Source of the DNA: Epiperipatus broadwayi
Lineage: Eukaryota > Onychophora > Udeonychophora > Euonychophora > Peripatidae
Reading direction: 5' to 3'
DNA length: 64,000 nucleotides
Assembly: GCA_028023455.1 (NCBI GenBank)
Contig: JAQFVV010006271.1
Span: 3,370,673-3,434,672, forward strand
In this document: piece by piece, positions 24,866 through 36,939 of the stretch
How the letters are laid out: each line of letters begins with the position of its first letter
Numbering within the stretch: the first letter of the stretch is position 1
The notes under the pieces: model-generated
Seen by the model: only the letters and a program-made list of their open reading frames with translations
Databases searched by the model: none
Told to the model about the DNA's origin: nothing
Position numbers and translations under genes: made by a program

Positions 24866-26825
24866 GGGATTTAAATATTCTTATTATGCTGAAAGAATGA
24901 GTGGATGTACGGATGTGTGAATTAATAACATACATTTTTTTGTATAAATGGCATAAGCTATAAATAAAAATATGCCAATATATTTTATATTATAAAGTTC
25001 TTTATAACTTTATTAATTATCATAAATTTGTATAAATTTTGCTAAGTAAACAATATTATATTCATTTTAAATATTTGAATATTAGTAGTATATTTTAATC
25101 AAAGTCTTTGTATTTATGGCTAAGCTTAAGTGTGTGAAACCATTTCTTAATTCATTCATAGTTTGATGAAGCAATATGTTAGTTTTACTTATTATTGGGA
25201 ATAATCGTTCATTTTATTTTGCAATGTAGATTCTTTAAATCCATTTGAAATTTTAGATTATAGTAAAGAGTGTAGTAGGAAATGAAGTCCTGGAGTTTAT
25301 ATTAGTAGAGTATGTCAAGAAGATAGGAGGATGAAGTTATGTTATGTCAAAGTAGATATTGTACAGATACAGTTAACAAAGCCCTGTATTATTTTATATT
25401 ATTTGCATGCACAGTGTTGGGTATTTGTATTTTGATGATCAGTAAGTGCTAAAACAGTGCCAAGACTTTATATTCTATTGGTATAGACTAAGTCAGACCT
25501 ATTGCTTCACACTGCTTTTTGTGCAAATTAGTGAATTATTTTTATACTATTGAGTCAATACTCTAGCTATTCTTTCATATCCTATACATTGTATAACTAT
25601 CTTAATTTCATTAGAAATTCATGGAGGAGTTTAGTATTCTGAAAGCAGAATAATGAATAAACTTAGAATGATGAATTGCTTTTTTTAAAAAAATGAAAGC
25701 AAGGCAGGTTTTGAATTAACTACAAATGCAAATGATCTTGATTTTTTTTAATACCAGTGATGAAAATGGTATAGGAGTCTTTAACTATTCCTAATATATT
25801 TTCAAATATTTTTTGATATTTTTTTCGATTTTTCATAAATCAATAATATTTTGAAAAATTGCATATTTTACAAGAAATATCAGAATGATGAATGTGAAGT
25901 GTAATTATGAATGCTTCTTTATTTAATTAATTTTATATCTTGTGTTTTAACATGAAACATATAATAAAACTTAGAATGGTACTAAGCAAAGTATTTTAGT
26001 ACGTGAATAAACATTACTTTATTGACATATATTTTGTGAATATAAAACGAACCTAGAATATATTTTTGTTTAATTAATATATTATATAAAATATCTTATT
26101 TTATATTTCATGAATATAAAGAAATCTTGCCATATTATTTTTTTTTATTGGTAATGAATCTAACACAATTTTAAAGACTAAATATTGAAATTAGGATGTT
26201 TTCTTATGATAGATAAGCCAGAGTGAAGGCTTATACTTTTGCGATTTTTCTCTTATGGCAGTATGCAATCTAATTATTTTTATGCATAATTTTATACATA
26301 ATTTTATAATTCTTAGTATTCTATTTCTTAGTTTTAATAATTTTTAACTATAGATTTATTGTATAAACTTTGTAATTAATTAAGATAGACTTTTTAATGT
26401 TGTTTTATAAAAGCTTTTGTCAGTGTTGTTTATTGATCTATTCAATTCCAGAACATTTGATCCACAGAATTTAAAATTGATCATATAATATATTTTGAGA
26501 TTATAAATAAAAATAGTTTATTTAAATGATAATTATTATTCAGAATATGATACTGAAATATAGTTTTGTTATAATATCATTTTATAGTCATAAACTATTA
26601 CTTAAATTACTGCCATATAATTAAGTATATTTCTTATTGCCACATATTATTCTGTGCATACCATACTTTTAATAGGCGACGTGAGAAATAAAAGAATTGT
26701 ATTATTATTATAATTATTACTATTATTATTATTGTATTTGACTTGATGATGAAATAGTAAATATAGTACAAATTATTAATTACATTAAGGGTAGGATTAT
26801 CATTATTATCATTATTATTATTGTA
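24866..26825. other. Very AT-rich intergenic DNA
   Basis: No gene is recognisable. Short ATT/ATC trinucleotide runs appear at 26700-26740 and 26800-26825 as an edge of the microsatellite that follows. Confidence 0.5.
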
Positions 26826-27294
26826 GTAGTAGTAGTGGTTGTGGTCATGGTAGAGGTTGAGGTCAAGGTCGAGGTCATGGACGTGATGGTGGTGGTGGAA
26901 GTGGGGGTGGTGATGGTGTGGTGATGGAGGTGATGGTGGTAGTGGTGGTGGTAGAAGTAGTAGTAGTAATATTAGTAGTAGGAGTAGTGGTAGTGGTGAT
27001 GGTGGTAGTAGTGGTAGTAGTAGTAGTAGTAGCAGTAGCAGCAGTAGCAGCAGCAGAAGCAGTAGCAGTAGTAGTAATAGTAGTAGTAGTAGTGGTGGTA
27101 GTATTGGTAGTAGTGGTAGTGGTTGTGGTAGTAGTAGTGGTAGTAGTGGTAGTACTGGTAGTAGTGGTAGTAATGGTAGTAGTGGTAGTAGTGGTAGTAG
27201 TAGTAGTAGTAGCAGTAGCAGTAGTAGTAGCAGCAGTAGCAGCAGCAGTAGCAGTAGCAGTAGTAGTAGTAATAGTAGTAGTAGTAGTATTACT

Positions 27295-27392
<98 letters not shown>

Positions 27393-27393
27393 G
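26826..27393. repeat. Compound (TAG)n/(TGG)n/(CAG)n/(ATT)n trinucleotide repeat
   Basis: Nearly 570 bp of imperfect TAG units varying to TGG, CAG and AAT, ending in pure ATT then TAG runs. The long frames across it on both strands (poly-Val, poly-Thr) are artefacts. It is the left flank of the first L1/Tx1-like LINE. Confidence 0.95.
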
Positions 27394-27585
27394 TAATATA
27401 TATGATGGCATTGATACAGCTCTGCTGCACCAGTTTGATGCTCTTAGGAAAACCAATGTTTATTATAATTTACTTTATGTTTTATTATCTATTATATACA
27501 CAACACTCGTATTAACAACTATTGAACAGCTTCAAATAACCAGGTAAGTCTTTTTTATATCACTTACCTAAATATAACCCTTTTT

Positions 27586-27966
27586 ATGGCATTTAACGCT
27601 CCATTAAAATCTACCTTAATGGAGGAAATTTGCAAACCTCATCAATCCACAGTTATCGATCATAATTTGATAGCCTCAACTATTCCTTTCAATTTCCAAT
27701 CTGGAATTAACCAAAATTCTTGTACCAAAAATAATCAAAAAGTAAATAAAAAAATCAAGCGACTAACAGAAAAGTTTTTTCATATTGTAGGAAAAAACTC
27801 TGAACAACAATCATGCGAAGAAGGCCTTAGCGATAATGTGGAAAATTTTCCTAATCTACAAAATAATAAAACCGACAACTGCAATCAAGTTAAAAACACC
27901 AATACAAGTGAAAGCAAAAAAGATTCACTAACTAATCTGTCTAATCTGAAAATTTATAAAACATAA
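27586..27966 (+). pseudogene. LINE ORF1, N-terminal piece (element 1)
   Basis: An open stretch of 126 codons rich in Asn, Lys and Ser, with no recognisable fold. It stops 37 bp before the next ORF1 piece. It shows no clear similarity to the N-terminal part of element 2's ORF1, so the two elements are different subfamilies or this part evolves fast. ORF1 proteins of this clade bind RNA and form the retrotransposition particle. Confidence 0.5.
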
Positions 27967-28003
27967 ACACTTGCGCAAGAGTTGTTAAAATTATTCAGCA
28001 AGT

Positions 28004-28903
28004 GTGGTCATTACCGTCCAACTAACATCTGAGGACATCATAGATGTTTACAACCTTGATAATGAAAATGATGAAAATCAAATAATGGACACAACAAATA
28101 TTTCAAACTTACAACAAATAACTCCTGAATTATATGCCTATTATACCGAAAAATTTCACTCTACCATTCCACAAAATTTATTAAAATCTTTTAAAAAATT
28201 TCGCAACCACAAATCTGTCATAATAACCATTACAAATAGTAATTGTGAACTTACAAAATTTCCCGTCAATGAACTCTATCAATTATTTATGGAAAAGAAA
28301 CTATGGAATTACATTTATAAAATACTAAACCATCCCAACAACAGATATGTATGCCTTGAGTTTCACAATAATATGCAAAGAGATATTTTTAAAAATAATA
28401 TTAAATTTCTTAATGGAAAAATGCTTTGTTACATCGACATTGATTGCCCTCTATTATTACACAGGCAAATTAAAAATTGTCACATTGATTTCTCAGAAAT
28501 AGATCTCCAACTATTACTCAAACCATATGGGAACATCACTAATTTTAAATATCAATTAAACAAAAATGCAATGACTCCTATATTCACAAATATAGCGACA
28601 TTTGCCTTCACTCTAAATAGAAACATTAACACAATAGATATTCCTACGTTACATGCCTCAGATACATCGCCACTAATTATAAAATTTAAAGGCATACCAC
28701 CACAATGTTTTTCTTGTAAACAAAGAAATTGTATTATAAAAAACTGCCTGAACAGATTTTGGACTAAATGCAGATTTAAACTCACAAAACTACACCAATG
28801 TACAAAAACTCCAAAGCAACAGCAAGGCAATGACTCTAATGTTATACTACCAGCTGATAAACAAGAGGCATATCATCATCAGAAATTATCGAACATTCCT
28901 TAG
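28004..28903 (+). pseudogene. LINE ORF1 protein, central and zinc-knuckle part (element 1)
   Basis: 299 codons. Residues about 40-180 align with 31075-31550 of element 2: ITPE.Y, KF..TIP..LL.SFKK, then NHPNNRYVCLEFHN and QIKNCHIDF. This part has the size and pattern of an RRM-like RNA-binding domain. Near the C-terminus a Cys/His cluster (PPQCFSCKQRNC..., then C, H and C) is a zinc-knuckle array as in Tx1/L1-type ORF1. The Met used is only the first in the open stretch; the original start lies upstream, in the 27586 frame or before it. Confidence 0.7.
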
Positions 28904-29674
28904 TAAAACAAACTACAATCAATAATCCCCCTACCACAAAAACCAACCAAGATAAAATTAAATATAAAGAACCGCTGGACACAAACACAGAATCTGAAGA
29001 TGAAATCATGAACACCACATCATTATCAGGACATCTTGGGAACACCTCAGATAACAATACACCCTTCCAAATAGCCAAGAATAATAATATTAAAATAATG
29101 AAAAAAAAAGAAAATCAATGGCAGCAGTACAAAAGCAGCTGACCAACAAAAGCTTTCTGAGAACTGTAGAGCCACATGCAATACACACAGAAATAAACCT
29201 ACCACTCCTGTAAAAAAGAAACTAAATGACACTAATCCCAACACTTCTCCATCTGAAATCACAACAGACAGTCACTGGACTTGACAATTACTCTTGGATG
29301 GTGTCACCCTCATGCTGGAACAAAAAATTTTTTTTCAAGAATGGACATCAATAGAACTACCAAGCAATACACAGTCTATAATTATTTACAAACTAATCAT
29401 GCCACATCCAACACATCATCTGAACAAGATCCTGTCACAGTTAAAGCACCACTATAAATAATACAACAGTATAATTTATCATTTCCCTCCTTTCAAAAAT
29501 AAATGAATAAAGTCTTAATACAAGACTATGCAAAGGTATATCCAATAGGTCACACTACTAACCTACTTATTTATATATAACTTTACACTTGCACAATTAT
29601 TTCTACATACACATAACACAAAAACTTCACTATGGATATTAGCATTACTGAAATTAACACAAGGGGCCAAATCT
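28904..29674 (+). other. Decayed ORF1 tail and deletion junction of element 1
   Basis: Asn/Thr/Lys-rich sequence in several frames, consistent with the low-complexity ORF1 tail. The ORF2 tail follows at 29675, so the internal deletion junction lies somewhere in this interval; I cannot place it exactly. Confidence 0.45.
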
Positions 29675-29782
29675 CTCTTCATTAACAAATTAGGCAAAAT
29701 TAAGCTCAGGGATCAAGCCTTGGCACCCACAGACATATTTGCAGCTACATGGAGTCTTATTACATTATCCTCTCCACTGTGA
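29675..29782 (+). pseudogene. LINE ORF2 extreme C-terminus (element 1)
   Basis: The frame reads LFINKLGKIKLRD, then LAPTDIFAATWSL and a stop. The same end occurs in element 2 (LFLNKLEKIKSRDW ... ADIASATWSLLKL, stop at 35826). Its presence after ORF1 without any RT identifies element 1 as an internal-deletion derivative. Confidence 0.75.
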
Positions 29783-30091
29783 CCTATGGATATTTTTTGT
29801 TATTGTTGTATCTTTTGACCTCTTTTATTGCTGTTTTTTTCCCATTTTTTATTATTATTTTATTATGACTGAATCACAATTGGGCAAAATCAAAAAATAT
29901 TAACATCAACTCAACCATCTAGGTATGTAATCAATACTTTATATTCTAATATCATTTTAGTTTTCCAATATTATTAACCTTGTACTTTTTTATATTTTAT
30001 TATAAGTTGTACAGCTTTCTTTTACTGTACTTATTTCCATTTTTTAAAGTGTAACTAAATAAATTGCCAATAAAATATATTTTAAAAGACG

Positions 30092-30211
30092 TAGTAGCAG
30101 TAGCAGTAGCAGTAGTATTAGTACTAGTAGTACTAGTAGTAGTAGCAGTAGTAGTAGTAGAATTAGTAGTATTAGAAGCAGCAGTAGCAGTAGCAGTAGC
30201 AGCATCATAGC
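30092..30211. repeat. (TAG/CAG)n trinucleotide repeat between the two Tx1-like LINEs
   Basis: Imperfect TAG units with CAG and ACT variants. It is both the 3' flank of element 1 and the 5' flank of element 2. The minus-strand frame 30000-30215 (poly-Thr/Ala) is an artefact. Confidence 0.9.
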
Positions 30212-30358
30212 TCATATTTACTACCTTTTACTCATCTATTTTGAAGGATGTATCCTGAAAACATCAAGATCAACTTATAAACCCATCACTCACACAGTGT
30301 GAAGCAGGGTGGTAAGTACATCCTTGTACTATTTAAAATAACTCATTTATTGTTTTTG

Positions 30359-30964
30359 ATGGATTATAACGATCCATCAATTGTGTTAGAAATGGCTGCT
30401 TCTATTGGCCAAATAGAAAAATCTATATCCAATCTAACTGCAACCCATCTTATTAGAAATTAACTATCACAATATGAAGATTATAATAACCAAATCTATT
30501 CTGAAGCTTCTAAATTAATTGCTAATGGCAATATTTATTCCTCAAAAAACTCAAATATTAATATTAACTCTGAGGCAGAAATACGAGAGCCTAGAGACGT
30601 GCTAAATGTGTCTGCGTTAAGCAACTTGAGTCAAATTTTCAATCCGTTACTACTAACAATGAAAATACATTCAAATCTAACAGCAGAAACAATTAATATC
30701 ATACTTAATAAAAATGGGTTGTTTCCTACATCAAATTATAGCAAATCTGATACCAATAATTTTACTAACTTATGTAAAGCGATAAATTCCATTCAAGCAA
30801 ATACAAAAATACGAGGGCTCATGTTCAATGCAAACGAATATCCATATCTTACAACAACAATACAAAATCAAGTTCAAGAAAACAATAGGGAAAATAATCA
30901 TTCATCACAAAATTCAATCTACATTAATACACCTAGTAAAAAATTAATACTTATGCCAAAATAG
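30359..30964 (+). pseudogene. LINE ORF1, N-terminal part (element 2)
   Basis: Starts MDYNDPSIVLEMAAS. A single in-frame stop at 30461-30463 interrupts it, and the same frame then runs open to 30964. Composition is Asn/Ser/Ile-rich without a recognised fold. A frameshift separates it from the RNA-binding part at 31027. Confidence 0.55.
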
Positions 30965-31026
30965 TTAGGTTCTTTCCTTCATCACAAGTTGCTGGTGTTC
31001 CTACTACTATCGATTAGGTCACTGAA

Positions 31027-32110
31027 GTGCTGGGCCTTGACAATGAAATGGAAGTACCCTGCTTAGAAGAATCTACAGAAGAAATACCTCAACATATTAC
31101 TCCTGAAGTGTACGATGAAATCAATGCTAAATTTAATGTAACAATTCCAGTAGGTCTCCTCAATTCTTTTAAAAAAATTGAAAACTACAAAACCATTATC
31201 ATGATGGTTACTAATATAAAATGTGAACTAGGTTATTTCCCCCTTGATGACTTCTACCCGATGTTGACAATTAAAAATCTATGGTCATATGTATATATAC
31301 AGTCCTGACACACCCAAACAATAGATACCTTTGTTTGGAATTTCACAATAAAACTCAGCAACAAATCTTTCAAAAACATATAAAATTTCTGGGTATAAAA
31401 ATTATTTGTTATATTGACACTAACCACCCACTAGTTCTTCAAGGTCAAATTAAAAATTGTTATGTTGACTTTAAGGAAGCATACCTACAGTTGCTAATGA
31501 AAAATTATGGGAAAATCATAAATTTTACATATTTAAATCACAAAAAATAGCTATTCCTGTATATACAAACACCACAATATTTTATCTAATAATGAAAACA
31601 TATATTAGCATCTATGACATTCCTACTCTTCATGACACTGAGGCCTCGCCACTTATAATAACATTTAGGGGCATTCCACCTCAATGCTTCGAATGCAAAC
31701 TCAGAATGCATTTGATTAAATACTCTTCTAATAAATATTGTAATAAGTGTGGACTCAAAATCATCAAGCTACACTCATGCTCAAATAATACAAATGCGAA
31801 AAATCCATCATACATTTACCCACAAATAAATAAAGTTAATCTTGTTGTCTCACAAACAAATCTACATACCATGCAAGAAACAAATACACACACACACACA
31901 GCAATAATTTCACATACTAATGCAAGCTCTCTACCAACATATAACACAGACCAACAATCCAATCTTGAAAACAGTTCAGGCTCTCTACCAACATTTAACA
32001 CAAACCAAAAACCCTTGCCTGAGACCAGTTCTCTAGAATCCTCTAACAATGTAGAATCAACTGCTGATTCCATAACAACAGAGACTAAAAGTGACGATTC
32101 TTTTCAATGA
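31027..32110 (+). pseudogene. LINE ORF1, RNA-binding and zinc-knuckle part (element 2)
   Basis: Three overlapping or abutting frames (31027-31308, 31281-31550 and 31592-32110) make up the same domain seen in element 1: ITPEVYDEI, LLNSFKK, HPNNRYLCLEFHN, QIKNCYVDF, then PPQCFECKLRMH and CNKCGLKIIKLHSC. The C-terminal ~120 residues are Asn/Ser/Thr-rich, with a short repeated SxxSLPT(Y/F)NT(D/N)Q motif. At least two frameshifts are needed to read through. Confidence 0.7.
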
Positions 32111-32733
32111 GCGAAGAAAAACAAAAGAAAAAACAAAAGCAATGGAGTAATACCCAAGATAATTACTAATTTAACTACAAACTGTGAAAAAGGCCAGGTT
32201 CATCAAAACCCTAAAAAGGAATCAAAGTGTAGTTTCTGCACCAGTTAAGAAAAAAAATTGAAAGCTCCTAACACATCACCAGTAAACATTGACAACATTG
32301 TAAACACTTATTGCACTAGGCAATCACATGCAAGAATCTTCTGATAAGGTTAATCAACTCAATGTCTACAAGAAGGTGTAGACATACATAGAAGAGCTTC
32401 CAGAGAATCAAAAAGCAACTCTACAGTGGCAACACAAATAACCTAATAATTTTAAATATAATAATCACAATGGGTTCAGAAATTCTAAGGTTGATCTGAT
32501 TATTGGCTAGCTGTTTTGATTTATTTGGACTCTTTCTTCTTCTGCTTATAATAGAGCATAACCAGTACATAGTTGATAACCAGCTTCTTCGGGCCTAGAA
32601 AAACACTCTCCCAATGGATGTATCACATAAAATAGTCAATAACATTGAAGAAGTATACCAATTGGCATATGTTAAATACCCTTATTGTTCCACTCACCCA
32701 ACTTACTAAACATACAACAAGCTTTTCTCTCTG

Positions 32734-33682
32734 GTAGCTGTTAACATCAGATGGTTAAACTCTCTCCAAAGAGTCTGTGCAATATCCGAGTTGATTGCAA
32801 TATATAAACCTCATCTCTTTCTTTGCTCTGAAACCAAATTATCAGTAAACCCATTAATCAACCCAGACTGCTACTTCCAGAGGTTTGGTTTTAATTAATT
32901 TTCCAACTCTTACACATCATCTGCCGGAGTTAGCATTATTAATCACCACACTTCTCCTTTTCAATCAATAAACATACTATACTTGGATTCACAAATGTGC
33001 ATAATAACTTTATATAATCAAGCTTATACAATTAGCATTATCCTAGTACACTTATACAGCCAACTGGGTCTTATTTATCAGCTAATCACTAATATAAACA
33101 TAATACTAGCTACCAACCCCTTTCCCACAGTCTTGATTGACAACTTTAACATGCCATATGCTAAATTCACATCCAAATATCTTCACCTACTAAATAAAAA
33201 AACTCATGAGTGGTGAAGGGTTTTTCTCATCAAACTCAATCTCATATTACTCTAGAAAACATTCCTCATTAATTGACCTCATATTTTACTCAACGGAACT
33301 ATATTTTTTAATACAGCAATCTTTAATACCAGTTGTTTTCTCAGACCATATGGCACTTACAGCCACAATTAAAATAAATATGATTGTATTTGAAGCTCCA
33401 TTACTAACTAATACCACGAGATTAATTCTCAAATCCAGTGCACCAGAGGCCACCCTTTCTGAGAATTATATTTATTTTAATAAAATTAGAATACTCACTC
33501 TGCAGCCAGAATATGCATTGTTTAGCTTCATAAACATTATTACACCCACTATTAAATATTATACATGCATAAATACTACAACTACACATATGATGAAAAA
33601 ACTTGAAGTGCTACATAAAAAAAACAAAAGCACACCACTCAATAATTACTCAATACCCTATATTATACTACTTAAGCAATAA
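32734..33682 (+). pseudogene. LINE ORF2 endonuclease domain (element 2)
   Basis: Apurinic-endonuclease-like (exonuclease/endonuclease/phosphatase fold). VAVNIRWLNS at 32734, LFLCSETKL with the catalytic-type Glu, VLIDNFNMP near 33130 where active enzymes have GDFN, and VFSDHMAL near 33340 with the conserved SDH. An in-frame stop near 32896 and a frameshift near 33206 break it. This domain nicks the target site; here the target appears to be a TAG-type microsatellite. Confidence 0.7.
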
Positions 33683-33809
33683 TACAAGCAAACACAACTA
33701 GTTTTGGTAGACTACATAGCTACCAAAAAGCAATTTTTTTAAAAAAAATACAAATAACTGGTCCAAAGATTACATATGCTGGGCACTAGGATATACAAAT
33801 AAAATACTC

Positions 33810-34650
33810 ATGCCCACATATATTCTTCACAACTCAAACAAAATAGCTGGAGAAGGAATGATTGCACCAATGCTTGACTATTTTAAAAATAAACTCCAAT
33901 CAAATCCCCATGCTAACATTGCAAATCTCAAACTTATCAATTTAGTAGTTAACCACATTATAACTAAAGAAGAAATAATAAACAAAATTAAAAATTATCA
34001 TAACAGTGCACATCCTCGAATTCATGCAATCCCAAAATTCCTGTTAGAACACCTTAATAACTTCACTGTACCTATAATCCAAAAGATGCTCAACCATCTT
34101 TCAAACCAAGTACATGTCTTCCCACAGCTATACCCTATCTCTCTTGTACCCTTTCTCAATAAACCTATTTATCCTACACCTTTAAACAACATTAGGTCAA
34201 TATCCATGTCTCCACTGATCATAAAAATAACTGAAGCACTAGTTAAAGATAAAATACAACCTCTTATCCTTCAAAAAATCTCCAACTATCAATTCGGAAA
34301 GAAGAGAAGCTCCATCCCTGAAGCACTCTTCCTGTTCAGAGCCATAATTGAGAAAATCAGGGTGAATATAAAGGCAGTACCAATACATCAATTAGATGCA
34401 TTCTGGAAAATCATTTGTATAATATATCCATCCATATCACATTTTGTGCCAGACAGTTCCATACCACAGGGCTCACCAGTCAGTGTGCTGCTATTTATTT
34501 CGTACATTAACCCTTTGTTAGTTGAAATTGAAAAATAAATGTCGTCTATAGTTCTATCTCAAATTAACCTCCATATAAATCACATATCCTTTATCGATGA
34601 TATAGTAATATTCTCCCTTCCAAAAAATTTATTCCCATGCTAATTTATAT
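33810..34650 (+). pseudogene. LINE ORF2 reverse transcriptase (element 2)
   Basis: The frame 33810-34538, continuing past one stop, gives RT landmarks in order: NNIRSISMSPLIIKI (finger motif), YQFGKKRSS, an eroded motif A (HQLDAFWKI), SIPQGSPVSVLLF (motif B) and SFIDDIVIF at about 34587-34613 (motif C, FIDD for the usual YADD). The stop at 34536-34538 falls between motifs B and C. Confidence 0.75.
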
Positions 34651-34767
34651 TTTAAATAAATATACACTCAATTACTTGCTCAAGTTCAATACTAGAAAAA
34701 TGACAATATGGAATATTCTTACAGGTAATCCTAATAAATCACTAACAAAATCCCTCCTGTATCTTTT

Positions 34768-35826
34768 TTGGGAATACCTTTTCACTTATCAGTCAATGCC
34801 AGAAGGCTTGCCATTCAAAATCAACTAATGGAATCAATAAATAAAATAATAAATTCTTTTACTAGGGTATATCTCTCAATACATAGTAAGATTACACTCA
34901 TTAATATGTTGTTATTGCCCCAAATCAATTATTACATGTCAGTCATTGGTTTTTTCCAAAGCTTTCATTGGGAAAATCAACTCCTCATGTTGCAAATTGA
35001 TCTGGAATAAAAAGGCCATCTCAATAAGCATCTCAAACCTGCAAAAGCATACAAAATACAATGGCATGTCATTGCATTTCATTACTACATTCTATTACCA
35101 AAGAGTACATAATATCTTGGTAAAAGTTGCCACTAATTTTCCTGTTTCCACCTTATTTACAAGTAGAACCAACTACTCCCCCACCTATCAAGAACAAGTT
35201 CATAAACCATCTTTTACAATATATGAATAAAAATCAAACTACAGATATATATTGGAGTGCAAAGATTGATTATTGGACTGATCATCAAACTCTCAATAAC
35301 ATAGATACTCAAACACCACATAACAGCGTTCTCAATATAAACAATAAAACACTAATTGCTAAATTTAAGTATTGGCACCTCAAGCCTAAATATCTTGATT
35401 TTACGATTAAAATCAACCTTGAAATTTTACCCACAAATGAATTTCTTGCAAGGAAAATTAGATTCTCAAAAATTGACTCTATATGCTCTATCTGTAATAG
35501 AGAAGAAGAGACTATGAATCACTTTCTAATGGATTGCTCTTCACTTTCCAAATATAGTCAACTCATTACGACCATCTCACATGGCAATAAAATGACAATC
35601 AATATCTTAATTGACAGCATCTCAAGAGGTTTTTTCCCCAACAATCAGGATCTCAATATTTCTATTATTTACATTATGGTTCCTGAGACGCCACTTTGAT
35701 TTTAACCCAACTTTTCGCAAATATGAGTCATTGTTTTTAAATAAATTAGAAAAAATTAAAAGTAGGGACTGGCTCATTGCACCAGCTGACATAGCATCAG
35801 CCACCTGGAGTCTACTAAAACTCTAG
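34768..35826 (+). pseudogene. LINE ORF2 thumb and C-terminal region (element 2)
   Basis: Overlapping frames 34768-35010, 34946-35230, 35127-35699 and 35611-35826. They show LLPQINYYM and CKLIWNKKA (the lysine/tryptophan segment after the RT), EILPTNEFLARKI, then CSICNREEETMNHFLMDC (C-x2-C-x8-H-x4-C), and the terminal ADIASATWSLLKL. At least three frameshifts. Confidence 0.7.
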
Positions 35827-36163
35827 CACTAATCAATAATAAATAACTGTAATCACGAGCATAGAAGAAAAATAAATTTGATTCTACTCTTGGCAGCATG
35901 AATATATCAATTCATCGCTTACAAAGTAATGACAATTTGCAATTCATTAACTGAATAAATATTTCTAAATTATAATTACATGCACTTATAATATGGCATA
36001 TAGCAATGACAATAAATCACATTTCAGACTAATAATTACATAATATTGTTTAAAATGAAATGAAAACAAAAAATGTTATATCAAATTATAAAATTCAAAT
36101 CATGTATACATCTCATGTAAATATACATATATGTAAATAATAACATTAATAAAACAATTTTAA
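35827..36163 (+). other. LINE 3' UTR (element 2)
   Basis: AT-rich, non-coding, ending AATTTTAAAAC against the trinucleotide repeat. There is no poly(A) tail, which suits an element whose 3' end pairs with a repeat target. Confidence 0.5.
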
Positions 36164-36275
36164 AACTAGTAGTAGTAGTAATAGTATTTAGCAGTAGTAG
36201 TAGCAGTAATGGTAGTGGCAGCGATGGCAGTGGTGGTAGTGGAAGTGGTAGTGATGGTAGTGGTGGTAGTAGTTG

Positions 36276-36319
<44 letters not shown>

Positions 36320-36348
36320 TTAATACTACTACTACTACTACTAATAAT
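36164..36348. repeat. (TAG)n that switches to (TAC)n
   Basis: TAG/TGG/CAG units to about 36275, then GTAGTAGTTGTACTACTAC, then pure CTA/ACT units, and an AAT/AAC tail to about 36362. TAC is the reverse complement of GTA, so the motif changes strand in the middle. Frames across it are artefacts. Confidence 0.9.
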
Positions 36349-36362
36349 AATAACAACAACAA

Positions 36363-36704
36363 CATTCATATATCATTATAATGTCTTTTCCATGATATAC
36401 TATGATATTTGAAATCAAAAAACAATGATGAAATTTATTTCCTCTTTCCTAAGGATTAAAGAAAGTATTGTCCAGATTCTGCTACTATTGGACAATAATG
36501 TGCTTAATTGACACTTACTTCTAAAGTGGATAGAATCATGTATAAATGTCTATATAGATATGTACTTTTAACAAAGATGAATATTGTAACACTCAAAATT
36601 GAACTGACAATAATAGGTTTAAACATGTATCTCACTACAATTAAATGGCATTGTAATACTATGTAACTAAAAGGATTAATAAAGTTTATTATTGTTGAAA
36701 CTTA
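36363..36704. other. AT-rich spacer
   Basis: No gene or repeat recognised between the trinucleotide tract and the next LINE. Confidence 0.5.
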
Positions 36705-36729
36705 CAATAATAATAATAATAATAATAAT
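36705..36729. repeat. (AAT)n at the 3' end of the minus-strand LINE
   Basis: About eight AAT units. Read on the minus strand, the element ends ATGAATAATGAATT then (ATT)n. Confidence 0.85.
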
Positions 36730-36939
36730 TCATTATTCATTCATTTTTTTTTTTAATTACATTCAACGCTTTGCTAGTTGCCAAAATACAAATCAAATAA
36801 GCATAAAAAAAATAATAATAATAATAAAATAAATAATCCAATAAAAGAAAACAATAAAAACAAAAAATAAAGGCTTTCAAATGAAATAGGAAAAATTTTT
36901 TATGAGGCTTTAGTGAATTGTTTAAACCAAATTAAAACT

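Larger units (their letters stand above)
27394..30091 (+). mobile_element. L1/Tx1-like LINE, internally deleted copy (element 1)
   Basis: It lies between the trinucleotide repeats at 26826-27393 and 30092-30211. It contains ORF1 pieces and then, at 29675-29782, the last ~35 residues of ORF2. Nearly all of the endonuclease and RT is absent, although the C-terminus and 3' UTR remain. Compared with element 2, about 3.5-4 kb is missing internally, not from the 5' end. It ends ATATTTTAAAAGAC directly against (GTA)n, while element 2 ends AATTTTAAAAC against (TAG)n. Confidence 0.8.
30212..36165 (+). mobile_element. L1/Tx1-like LINE, near full length but broken (element 2)
   Basis: About 5.95 kb with 5' UTR, ORF1 (30359 to about 32110), ORF2 (about 32613-35826) and 3' UTR, lying between two TAG-type trinucleotide repeats. 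ORF2 shows an AP-type endonuclease, RT and a C-terminal CCHC motif. L1/Tx1 affinity is judged from the two-ORF layout, the ORF1 zinc knuckles, the endonuclease start (VAVNIRWLNS, ETKL) and the C-terminal CSIC...H...C motif. Many stops and frameshifts make it inactive. Confidence 0.8.

Noticed and set aside
26875-27547. Long open frames over the trinucleotide repeat on both strands
   Set aside because: They read as poly-Val, poly-Thr and poly-Ala, and exist only because TAG/TGG repeats lack stops in those frames.
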